64,000 nucleotides of DNA, taken from the NCBI GenBank assembly GCA_963932465.1, contig OZ010795.1, positions 22,343,874 to 22,407,873 on the forward strand. The letters are read 5' to 3'. The first letter of the stretch is position 1, and every line of letters begins with the position of its first letter. Positions 35,800 through 45,048 of this stretch are shown here, piece by piece. This DNA comes from Maratus speciosus (taxonomy: Eukaryota > Arthropoda > Arachnida > Araneae > Salticidae). The notes under the pieces are model-generated. The model did not search any database and had not been told where the DNA came from. It saw only the letters and a program-made list of their open reading frames with translations. A program made the translations under genes and the position numbers.

Positions 35800-35821
35800 A
35801 AATTCAACTTACCTAATGACC
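35800..35821 (-). promoter_or_regulatory. Possible LINE transcription start (initiator-like)
   Basis: The minus-strand terminus has TCATT, close to the initiator word used at +1 by several arthropod LINEs with internal promoters. A matching downstream promoter element at +28 was not evident. Position at the target duplication supports it as the true 5' end. Confidence 0.35.
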
Positions 35822-35836
35822 AGTTCCTTAACATAA
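35822..35836 (+). repeat. 15-bp target-site duplication, right copy
   Basis: AGTTCCTTAACATAA, identical to 24010-24024. The bases just before it (CCTAATGACC) do not match the array, so the array really restarts here. Confidence 0.7.
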
Positions 35837-36295
35837 TAAACAGGTATACCAAATTCGGAGCAAATCGAATAATTCTGCATGAAAAACCCATTTATCTGAA
35901 TTAAGAGGGGTGGGATAACCCCCCTTTTCCCCCCTTTATCCTTTACCAATGAATCCCCAAAACTAATCAGGGAAGTTCCTTAACATAATAAACCGGTATA
36001 CCAAATTCGGAGCAAATCGCATAATTCTGCATGAAAACCCATTTATCTGAATTAAGAGGGGTGGGCTAAGTCCCTTTCCCCCCCTTTATCCTTAACCAAT
36101 GAGCCGCCAAAACTAATCAGGGAAGTTCCTTAACATAATAAACCGGTGTACCAAATTCGGAGCAAATCCAATCATTCTGCATAAAAAAACCATTTATCTG
36201 AATTAAGGGGCGTGGACTAACCCTTCTTTTCCCCTTTTATCCTTAACCAATGAACTCTCAAAACTAATAAAGGAAGCACCTTATCACAATGAACC
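35822..36295 (+). repeat. Helitron tandem array, type b, right part
   Basis: About three further type b units, with marker words near 35827, 35978, 36129 and a decayed one near 36281, in the same orientation as 23186-24024. Confidence 0.9.
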
Positions 36296-36339
36296 TAGAA
36301 AAAAAATTAGAAGCAAATCGGATGTTTCTATCAAGAGTT

Positions 36340-36395
36340 ATCGCGTTACGTACATACATACATACGTACGTACGTACATACATATATACAGAACT
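36340..36395. repeat. TACA/TACG microsatellite
   Basis: Alternating tacata and tacgta units in the Helitron between the type b and type a arrays, next to a GAGC/GCTC-type hairpin at about 36410-36434. Confidence 0.85.
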
Positions 36396-36429
36396 GGAGG
36401 GCACATTAGCTCTCAGGCTTTGATAGCCT

Positions 36430-36760
36430 GTGAGATAAAATGGTTCAAACGATATTCATTTTTTTTTTTACAATATCGTTTCCCAGTACGTGATAACCAT
36501 TAGAATATGCCACATGCTCGATAAATTTCGATTAGTGTGTCATTTTTGGATGAACGCGGGTTAAGCTAATTTTATCTAGAAAATGACAAATGATTTTCAC
36601 TAAATTTTGTATTCCATCGTATTCAAGCTGGAGAAGGGCATTGGGTTAGGTCGCATGTTCAAAAAAATTCGATTAGTGGGTCATTTTGGGTGTCTATGGC
36701 TCAGGGTCATGCGAAGTGTAACTAAAACAGCAAGAATGATTCAGTGGGAATAATACATCG
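36430..36760 (+). repeat. Helitron tandem array, type a, right part
   Basis: About two decayed units with CACATGCTCGATAAATTTCG and GTCGCATGTTCAAAAAAATT, matching the left array in orientation. They lead into the 3' hairpin. Confidence 0.8.
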
Positions 36761-36782
36761 AGAGAAATACAAAACTAAATTT

Positions 36783-36812
36783 GACCGAGCTTAGCTCGGT
36801 CATTCCTGCTAG
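36783..36812 (+). other. Helitron 3' terminus: hairpin and CTAG
   Basis: GACCGAGCT and AGCTCGGTC pair over 9 bp with a single-base loop. Seven bases later CTAG (36809-36812) ends the element, and the next base is T. This is the Helitron stop signal for rolling-circle transposition. Confidence 0.8.
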
Positions 36813-38859
36813 TGATCAATAATTGCTGGAAGTTGCGTTTTCAGTAATGATATATATAAGAATTTTTTATTTGTTTCTATGCTTTTAAAATAAATGTTAT
36901 AGTTTTTGACAAATTTTATTCATTACACCTAAAATGCATAAATTTTGCATTCAGAATATTAAACGGCTTTATGGCGAGATAGAAAAATAGTTTTAAATTC
37001 AATTTTCTAAATAATAGCCCCATCACCAAATCGTTACAAATGCGGAGGAGATGTTTTTACAACTTGAAGCAAAACGTGATCAGAACAGTACCGCAAAGAA
37101 TGCAAATCCAACACAAAGCCCATTTCCAAAACAAATGTTGAACATTTGTATTGGAAATGGGCTTATTATTCAAGTCACAAATATTGATAAAAGAGTCATT
37201 TCAATTTTGCAATTTCTCCTGATGCATAAAAAATATTTTATCTTCAACATTAAAATGCAATTAAAAGGACTATTTTTGAAGCAAAGTTGAACAGAAAAAA
37301 AAACAATATATTTTTTAAATATTTATCCTATAGGGGAAAAAATGTTAATAATGTTTCAAGTTATAATATTTATCTTATTGATTGCGAGTATTCAGCTAAA
37401 TTCAGATGTTAAATATTTGGCATAGAATCGATTTTGTAAAAATAAAGCTTCTGTTTCAGTATTTTTTTTTCTATAAATGTAGATGCAAATCTACAAAAGG
37501 AAGAGTATTAAACTGTCGAAACAAAAAAAAAAGGAAGAAAAAGAATATTACTTTAGGGGAGGAGTATGTGAATTTAAAAATTTAAAAAAACAAAACAATT
37601 TTTATCATTTTCTGATATTTTATAATGTCTAGAATAACTCAATATGATTTTTTGAAATTCGATTTTTTGAAAAGTTACATCTATAAATAGCCACTAATTG
37701 ATGCTAAAGCAAACTTTGAAATTCAAACGAATTTTTATGAAAGCGACATTTATCTTACCTGAACCGATTGGATCATCAGAAATGTTTAACGAATTTTTTT
37801 TTAACTTTTAATACAAACGTTCAGAATGACATTCTCATTGGCACTACGTAAGATTTTTTTTAATATTTTTTATTCTATGAATTTTTACAAGAATGCCAAG
37901 GTCATTTTTATAAGTGAAATATAATATATTATTTTTTTTAATATTGCAATTAAAAAAATTGCAACAAACTCCCACACTACATCCTAAACAATTTACTAAA
38001 GAATAACTCCATGAAGATTTTTTTTATATTTCAGGTAAATGCTCAGAACAACTTTACATAAACGCCACGGTCGGAGTATTTCGCATTTTTTTTTTAAATA
38101 AAAAATGGATAAACACTCTCCATAGATAACTATTGCAAAGCTCCTCAACAGTTTATGTTGTCACTGAAACCCATCAAAATTCCTAAAGTATCACCTTTCT
38201 TTCGACTTTCAAAATGCCGTCCATAACGTTTGATAGAATGGCCGGATCTGTGCGTTCTAGAAATAAAATTCCGAAAAATGATCTTAAAGTTACCATTAGA
38301 CGTGAAGAGCGTAAAGTTCTACTACAATTTTCGAAAAAGAAGAAATTCGCCTTATATAATCGCAGAAAAATATTGAAAAATCTGCGATTAATAGCTGGAT
38401 GATTTCTAATTTAAAGAAAAGAAATATTAGACGAAGATTTCTACCCCGAAAAAGTAATGCAGTTGAAAATTTTAAGAAGTGTACCCACCTAGTGGAAGGT
38501 GAAAACTATACTACTGAGAAACTGTTACTTTAGATGAAATAAGTTATTCTTTTAAAATACAGAGGAATATTTATTGAATCAAAAGATGTGTTTTACAGTG
38601 TAGGTGTAGGTACTTACTGTTATTGGTATTTTAAGAATTTTTTGAATCAACTTTCAAACTATTTAAAATTATCCAGCTATGCTATTTCTTATTCAAGCTG
38701 TTAAGGTATATTCTATAACATAAAGCAATTAAGGCGTCAATATTTTAGCGTTTTTCAACATTGATTGGAAGTGTTTATGACTTCGGTTTGTCTGCCGCAT
38801 GTTTGCCGTTTGTATACTCAGATTGCCATGACTTTCATATATGTATTTTTTGGGTTTAC
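36813..38859. other. AT-rich stretch, no recognised gene
   Basis: Besides a 49-bp palindrome (listed separately) nothing is supported. A 62-residue Lys/Arg-rich frame at 38214-38402 has a tolerable start context but no family resemblance and no splice structure that I can defend. Confidence 0.4.
37116..37164. repeat. 49-bp near-perfect palindrome
   Basis: Arms of 24 bases (AAGCCCATTTCCAAAACAAA... and its mirror) match at 23 of 24 positions around one G. It has no loop, so it is not a usual microRNA precursor. It may be a very small foldback element. Confidence 0.85.
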
Positions 38860-38861
38860 TA

Positions 38862-40435
38862 TGCAGCTCATATTCAAAATATTAGAATAATTACTTTTTT
38901 TTTACAAATTGAAAATATCGTTTGGTAATTTAGTTTCTTTTAATGCAAATATGCAAACGATATTTTTGTTAAAAACTTATTACCTTAAAATTAATATCAT
39001 TTTTGAAAAGATTAATTGAAAAAAATAATTTTGAAAAGTCAAAATATTAGAATATTTATTCAAGTGGTTCTAAATATTAGGATTGCAGTTTGTTTTTTCT
39101 TCTTAAAATGGGTCGCGTCAGTGATATTCCTGAATCTATTAAACTGTGTAAGATTGATTTGTATCGACACGGTATCGACACGGTACAAATTATTTCCATT
39201 GTTAGCAATGAAGCATTAGTAAAATACTAAATATTCAAAAAATGGAAAATTTCAAAATATTCGCCGAAATGGCGGCCGAAAACCAAAACATCTGCTAGAG
39301 ATGACAGGAAGAAAAGAATTAGAATTAAGAAATTAAGATTATTAATTAAGAAAAACCGTTTTAAAAGTGTGTGATTCTTGCGCCGAAAATGGAAAGAAGA
39401 AGGAGTTGAAGTTTCTACATCGACAACATTAAGACGTCTCCAGAAATTTAAGTTTAAATCTTGTGTACCGAAACAAAACCTCTCATGCCTGCAAAACGAA
39501 AACGTATAAGATTTAATTGGTGTAAATCAAGACGTTTATGGACCGAAGAAGATTGGAAAAATATATTATTTAGTGATGAAAGTATGTTTTGTGTTTCATA
39601 TGGTAATCAAGGTATTCGAGTTTGAAGAATGAAGCAAGGAGCATTTGATAAAGAATGCCTTAAATGTTCCGTAAAATTTGCTGCTAGTCTCATGGTTTGG
39701 GGTTGCATGACTGGAGAAGGCTCCGGAAAGTTATGCATCGTCTACGAAAAGGTTAACTCTCAGATATATCAAGAAACTTTGGAATATTACATGATTTCAT
39801 CATCAGAAAATTTATTTGAAGATGATTTCATTTTTCAACAAGATTTAGCGTCACCGCATACCTCGGTGTCAACTAAGAATTGATTCTGCCGGTTCTGCTG
39901 GCAACATTAAGGTACTTACTTGGCCACCAAACTCACCAAACCTTAATCCCATCGAAAACTTATGGTGTAGAATGAAGAAAAAACTCCAAGAAAATTGTCC
40001 CTCAAGTAAAACTGAGTTAGTGGCACGTATAATGTCTATTTGGGCTAATATTGATAGAAACGTTTGTAAACACCTTGTATATAGTATGCAAGAGGGATTG
40101 TACGCTGTTATGAAACCTAAAGGGGATGCTACAAAATATTAACTACCATTTATTTCATATTCATAAGGTAATATTGTTGCGTAAAATAATATATTCTAAT
40201 ATTTTGAACCAATCTAAATTTTATTCTAATATTTTGATGTGTTTCAGAAAGCTGTGTACCTAATTTATTGTACTGTATTCTATATTTTCTAAATGTTAAA
40301 ATCTTATCTAAACATTCCAGATTTAATTTATAAGAAATTTAATTGCATTTACCTATTATAAAAATAAATAAATGAAAAATAATTTTTTTTTATTACTTTT
40401 TCTCAATTATTCTAATATTTTGAACATCAGCTGTA
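38862..40435 (+). mobile_element. Tc1-like DNA transposon, decayed
   Basis: TIRs carry CAGCT(C/G)AT then TTCAAAATATTAGAATAATT at both ends, bordered by TA (38860-38861, 40436-40437). Related words recur inside (about 39039 and 40193-40240), giving the inner/outer direct-repeat layout of IR/DR Tc1 elements. The length of 1.57 kb is normal for Tc1. The enclosed transposase is broken. Confidence 0.9.
39108..40141 (+). pseudogene. Tc1-like transposase, broken
   Basis: The start is at the ATG of GRVSDIPESI, an N-terminal helix-turn-helix region for TIR binding. The catalytic triad can be followed: LFSDES (first Asp, about 39573), FQQDLASPHTS (second Asp, 39842) and NPIENLW (Glu, 39954). The frame is interrupted by stops before 39240 and near 39380, a TGA at about 39624 (where the family has Trp) and a shift just after the second Asp. 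The second Asp to Glu distance is 112 bases, longer than a DD34E by about 7 bases, consistent with a small insertion. It cuts and pastes the element; this copy cannot. Confidence 0.85.
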
Positions 40436-40437
40436 TA

Positions 40438-40919
40438 ATGTTTGCTATGGAAAATCAAGTGGGTAGAATTGGCATTTCGTTTACAGAGATTTACAACAGA
40501 AAACCCTTCCATTTTTATGTATGAGGAAAAATAGTTTAAACTGTTAAAATATTTCAAATGACCTGTTATACAAGTAAAAAGTACCTACCGCTCAGATCCG
40601 ACTATTAAAAAGTGCCATGTGCTGGGAGCAAATGAAAATGTTTAATTTCATTCTCATGTGTGATACTCAATTTTTATGACTTTTCAAATAATAGTGATAT
40701 TTAAAAACTGCAGCAAGTTTGGAAATGTATATAAATCTACAGAGGAATTATTAATAGTTTATTAATTATGACAACGAAGAAGCTTCTACGAATATGATTA
40801 TCTGTCTTCAATACATTTTTAAAGAGATTTTCGGTACTTTTGTACAAATTATAGAATATATTATCAGAATTTTTAAAAATGCTTTTTAAATCTTTGGTTG
40901 CTGATACCTACCTAATCAG

Positions 40920-40924
<5 letters not shown>
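40438..40924. other. Unassigned sequence
   Basis: Nothing recognised between the Tc1 element and the TA tract. Confidence 0.4.

Positions 40925-40968
<44 letters not shown>
40925..40968. repeat. TA microsatellite
   Basis: Uninterrupted TA tract. Confidence 0.97.
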
Positions 40969-40969
<1 letters not shown>

Positions 40970-41569
40970 ATGTACATTGCAATATCTTTATCTGGAAAAA
41001 AAAACCACAATAACGACGCTAAAACCAAATCATCCATTTTCCAGCTTTAATTACGCTCAAATTTATACAATATTACGCTTAAATAATACGCTCAAATATA
41101 ACTCATACCAAAATACGCTCAAAAAATCAACTCATACCAAACATTATATTTCTTGACAAGCGGAATCATGAGTCAAGTATTTTCTGTTTTAGGCGTAGTT
41201 AAATATTACTCTCAGATCTGTATAACATAAAAATTATGTTGTATTTTCCAGAAAAATAAATTTCCGTTCTACGCGGAAAATTAGTAAAAATTATTATCCC
41301 CATTGCATTCCTTATTTTCTGTAAGTTTTATCAGATAATTCTGTAACAAATTATTCTCTCGAGTTTTCAGTTTTCTACAAATAAAAAAATTTCTTAAAGT
41401 GGGAATGCATTCTGTAACTTAATATTAGCACCGGGATGGATTATTTAAAAAAATAGAATGTGCTGAAAAAAGATTGCTTTTGTCACAATTCGTGTATGGA
41501 TGATTTTACGCAAATAGGCCATTTTCATTTTACTAAAAAAAATCATCTAAAGATCAAATTAAAGATGTT
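40969..41569. other. Unassigned sequence
   Basis: A short internal repetition (TACGCTCAAAT at about 41051, 41090 and 41112) was seen. Nothing else. Confidence 0.35.
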
Positions 41570-41860
41570 TATATAATAAAAAAACAACATTTACTTTTTC
41601 TTACTTGAATAAATTTATCCGATAATCCATATACCCTATAATGTGATGTCCTTTATAGCAGAATGTGTTTTCTACGTTGTATGGGAATCCATTATTCCTT
41701 CTTAATTCAACTAAATGAAGTGCTATTAATACATGTTATACAGTCATCTTCGCTCAAAATTTTTAGTGTTCGATAGAATTAATCTTTGTTTTAAATCTTT
41801 GAGAGCAAAGATGGTATTTATAAAAACTTTGATTAACCTCTTATCTACTGGTGGTGCTTA
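41570..41860 (+). repeat. Dispersed repeat E, copy 1
   Basis: Shares, with 57235-57500 and partly 42870-43010, the ordered words CTTGAATAAATTTATCCGAT, AATCCATATACCCTATAA and GTGATGTCCTTTATAG, then CTTAATTCAACTAAA. Same orientation in all three. Non-coding. Confidence 0.6.
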
Positions 41861-42047
41861 TTACCATTAAAATAACTTGTTATAAAATTCATTCAATACA
41901 TAGATTAGTTATAATACAGTTTAGAATGAGTTATAGATACATTACTTTATCTTGTTCCTAGCATTATTGATTATACAAAACAAAAATGTTTTTAAAAAGA
42001 TGATTTCTTTTGCCTTTGCATCTTTTCAGCTTTCTTGGCGTAGGCGG

Positions 42048-42056
<9 letters not shown>

Positions 42057-42080
<24 letters not shown>
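42057..42080. repeat. TG then poly-G run
   Basis: Short (TG)n followed by an uninterrupted run of about 18 G. Low complexity. Confidence 0.9.
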
Positions 42081-42081
<1 letters not shown>

Positions 42082-42469
42082 TTGGAAAATATTGCTATAT
42101 TTCTATTGTAAGAACGGTATTTTATACATTTTCTAAATCTACAAAATACTAAGAAAAATATTTAAAATAAAAGATTTGAGTGCGACAAAATCCCTATAAA
42201 TTCAAATTTAATAAATCCTTCAATCCTTGTAAAATCCTTCTAAAATTTATTAAATGATTATATAAATCTTGTAATGTAGTTTATACGATTCACGAAAAAT
42301 GCTTTAGAAGATGAAATGAATTCATCTTCATGAATTCATAATACAGTACATAAAGGTGTCTTATATTTTTGTCTGAGTCTATATCAGTCTTACATGTTTA
42401 TGGATTACTCTGAGATAATGAACTAGACTAAATTATTAAAGGACAGAAATACATAAAAATGAATCCAAT

Positions 42470-42660
42470 AAATGAATTTTGTTCGGTTGGCACTGGCTTG
42501 TTTTATGTACCTTCGTTTATTTATTCTAGGAGATGCCCTAATTTAATAAAGTAAATATTATTTTTCTTTATTAGCGATACCAAAATCATTTGTATTTGAA
42601 GATGCTTGTATGTTCTCATGGTCTCGAATGCGTTAAACACGTAATGTCATGGGGCATTAC
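42470..42660 (+). repeat. Partial third copy of the 1.1-kb A/B repeat
   Basis: Aligns to about 3355-3535 of copy A: GTTCGGTTGGCAC, then a CTAATT-AA-AAA-ATTATTTTTCTTT phrase, a GCGATACCA phrase and TGAAGATGCTTGTATGTTCT. Identity is moderate, so this is an older copy. Confidence 0.5.
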
Positions 42661-42869
42661 GTCCATGAATAAGTGAAGCACGTGATATATGGATAAATGC
42701 AAGGAAATATTCCCAAGTAATTGTCGTCCACTAAGCGTTCAGATGTAGTTTAATTTTCAACAGTTATCCGGTAGATTCCTATTTACAAGCAAAAAGACTG
42801 TTTTTTTTATATAAAAATTCACCTTAAAATGCATTTGTCATAACGCCCTGTTGATGTATTGGATTAAGT

Positions 42870-43010
42870 AATGAAGCAACCAAATGTAATTTTCTTTCTT
42901 GAATAAATTTCCCCGGTAATCCGCATACCCTATAGCGTGATTTACGAAATAGCAGAACGTATACTCTTCGTTGCTTGGGAATCAATTTTATGTAGATTTT
43001 GTAAGAAATA
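42870..43010 (+). repeat. Dispersed repeat E, copy 2 (partial)
   Basis: TTGAATAAATTTCCCCGGTA, then AATCCGCATACCCTATAG and GTTGCTTGGGAATC match copy 1. Confidence 0.55.
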
Positions 43011-43107
43011 CTAACTATTGCAGTCGTTACCATGGTGTTACTTTTAAAAAATTCCTTCATAACTTTTCATTATATGACCCCAGAAACCCAAAACCACACC
43101 CCACCTA

Positions 43108-43111
<4 letters not shown>

Positions 43112-43159
<48 letters not shown>

Positions 43160-43172
43160 ATATATATATATA
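43112..43172. repeat. TA microsatellite, insertion target of Ty3-1
   Basis: A TA tract with one TATG/TATA patch. It continues as the TA tract at 48491-48530 on the far side of the LTR element, showing that the element landed inside it. Confidence 0.95.
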
Positions 43173-43549
43173 TGGGGTGAGACTCCATACATAACTCACA
43201 ACTCACTTTTAGGACGAACACTGACATTTATTGAGACGAACACACAAACAAAAAATACAGATATAAACACTCTTCTCGTTCTTTAATTAGCTTAAAGTCT
43301 ATAATTCAGGACGTCGTTGAATATTTCTGAGATTTTCTTACGTCGTCTAAATATTCAATCTTATTTCACCGAAATATGTTCTGTTCTTTTTTAACAAAAC
43401 CTGCGTCGTAAAACTCATTTCGTTCTCTTTACTTCTTCTGCATTTCCACTTCACACAGCTTCGTTAAGGCTCGTTTCCTTTTTAATCTCGAAGCGGAAAA
43501 TACGGGGACACTCAGTCTGATGCAGGTGTTGCTTGCGAAATTCTCCACA
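43173..43549 (-). repeat. Ty3-1 3' LTR (377 bp)
   Basis: Starts TGGGGTGAG and ends TTCTCCACA on the plus strand, so either strand has TG...CA ends. It differs from 48113-48490 by three substitutions and one single-base indel. Confidence 0.95.
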
Positions 43550-43762
43550 AGTGGCCGTCCTGACATCTGGAGCTGCCGCAGCGACATGTGGTAAAATATA
43601 ATCTGAAAAACAAAAAACAAAAACCAGTAACTGTTCTTAGGGGAAAAGAAAAAAAAATTAATCTGCACATCATAGTTGAAGTAGCGTAACATCATATAGA
43701 GATTTCTTTGAAAGCAGTGACTTGTAAAATGTTTATAGCACACAGAAAGAAAAGATTTAATT

Positions 43763-43791
<29 letters not shown>
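43550..43791 (-). other. Ty3-1 3' untranslated region
   Basis: Between the integrase stop and the 3' LTR. It holds an A-rich run on the minus strand (T tract at about 43760-43786). A classical polypurine tract directly at the LTR is not obvious: the bases next to the LTR read GTCAGGACGGCCACT. Confidence 0.6.
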
Positions 43792-43794
<3 letters not shown>

Positions 43795-45048
43795 GTTTTT
43801 GTTAGGCCAAGGTTTCGTGTATTCAGCACAGGAGCTAGTATTTATCGGTCCTTCAGTTGATGAGATTTTCGTTACGTCGTAGGTGTCGTTAGACTTCACT
43901 TTGATTACTTTATACGGACCTAAGAATTTAGATTTCAACTTTAAACCTGGTCCTTGCTGGGTTCTCTTAATTGCTACAAGGTCACCAAGCTTGTACTTAC
44001 GGGTTTTCTTACGTCGTAAATTATAGTGCTTGCCATTTTCTTGTTGAATTTCCAGAATATTCTTCTTGGCTTCTTTACGGAGCTCTTCTCTGTCTTTCAT
44101 GAATTGTTCTTCGACTGCACTGTTTAAGAGGTCAATAATTTGTACATCTTCTTTCTGTTTCATTTTTGTACCAAATAATATTTCAAACGGTGTTCTCTTA
44201 ATGCTTCTTTGGTAAGTTGAATTAATGACTTGTTGAACCTTAGGAACATGTTTAAACCATTTGGTCGGTTCGTCTTTGGACATTTTAGAGATTACAGAAA
44301 TTATGGTGGAATTAAGTCGCTCTACTTGACCATTGGCACGGGGAAGGCCAGTTGTAACTGTCTCGTGCTTTATATTTTCATCTTGACAATAATCAGCAAA
44401 TTCTTTGCTTGTAAATGCAGGACCTTTATCGCTAATGATAATGGAAGGATTGCCAAAAGTATGACTTTGTTGTCGTAGTTTTGATATAACTTCGGTAGCA
44501 GAAGTACTTTTACATGGATACAACCAGACGAATTTAGTAAATGCGTCTATTAAAGACAAAATATGTTTATAATTTTTGTTGGTTGTTTCAAGAGGGCCTA
44601 AATGATCAATGTGGTAGGTTTGGAGAGGAGTCTCTTCTTTAGGTAAGGGATGCAATTCACCTTCTTGTTTGCCACGGTTGCGATTATACAAAAGGCATGT
44701 TACACAATTTGCTATAATTTTATCAATTTTATTTGACATATTAGGGATGAGAAATTCTTCGTTAAGGAGTTCTTCACAGCGTTTACGGCCAAAATGTCCT
44801 TTGTCATGAACGTGTTTAATGACATTTAGCTGCATTTCATCCGGCACAACTATCAGATCGATACCTTTATGATTTTTATAGAGAACGTTATTTTTAAGGA
44901 AATAGTTGTCATATGGCTTTGTTTTCAAAATTTCTTTGATGGCCTGTATATCTTCGTCAGTGTTCTGTGATTGTATGATTTTGGTAGTAAAACTATCTTG
45001 AATGATCATACATATTGGATTTCTACTTAAAGCGTCGACATGGCGCAT
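43792..45048 (-). CDS. pol: Ty3-1 integrase part of pol
   Basis: A 418-residue frame. An H2C2 zinc finger is visible (His81, His85, Cys115, Cys118). The catalytic core shows Asp148 in YHIDHLGPL, Asp207 in IISDKGPAF and Glu243 in ANGQVER; the D207-E243 gap is 35 residues, as in D,D35E integrases. A GPY/F module follows (FLGPYKVIKV). The protein joins element cDNA to host DNA. The first methionine (MRHVDALSRN) is not a true start: this stretch is the end of RNase H and continues the upstream polyprotein in another frame. All key residues are intact. Confidence 0.92.

Larger units (their letters stand above)
24025..35821 (-). mobile_element. Non-LTR retrotransposon (I/R1/LOA-like group), 11.8-kb insertion
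   Basis: Minus-strand order is: a 5.8-kb non-coding leader, ORF1 (gag-like with zinc knuckles), ORF2 (endonuclease, RT, RNase H, C-terminal CCHC) and a ~600-bp 3' UTR. A 15-bp target duplication brackets the whole unit. The 5' end reads GGTCATTAGG, containing a TCATT initiator-like word as at the 5' ends of many arthropod LINEs. There is no poly(A) at the 3' end. RNase H downstream of RT puts it in the I/R1/LOA assemblage, and the clade is not resolved by eye. Frameshifts and a stop show it is inactive. The long leader may contain later insertions. Confidence 0.7.
30006..35821 (-). other. 5.8-kb non-coding leader of the LINE insertion
   Basis: No frame with family resemblance on either strand. 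It holds a PLE-type hammerhead piece (30762-30800), a pyrimidine tract, a GC hairpin, T and A runs and a GACA microsatellite. A LINE 5' UTR of this length would be exceptional, so part may be nested elements whose borders I could not find. The outer end is fixed by the target duplication. Confidence 0.5.
21193..36812 (+). mobile_element. Non-autonomous Helitron, split by an 11.8-kb insertion
   Basis: The 5' end reads TCTTATACTATAATGCGAGC directly after an A (21192). The 3' end has a 9-bp hairpin (36783-36801, GACCGAGCT with AGCTCGGTC), seven bases, then CTAG followed by T. This is the standard Helitron signature: 5' TC, subterminal hairpin, 3' CTRR, insertion between A and T. The body is tandem arrays: type a, type b, then after the insertion type b again and type a. 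No Rep-helicase is present, so it depended on an autonomous relative. Its own sequence, without nested elements, is about 3.3 kb. Confidence 0.75.

Noticed and set aside
37116..37164. microRNA precursor
   Set aside because: The stem has a one-base loop and is too short for a usual precursor.
38214..38402. 62-residue basic frame with acceptable start context
   Set aside because: No family resemblance, no splice sites that I can defend, and short frames are expected by chance here.
43550..43791. Possible envelope gene in Ty3-1
   Set aside because: Only about 240 bases remain between integrase and the LTR, with no signal peptide or membrane segment in frame.
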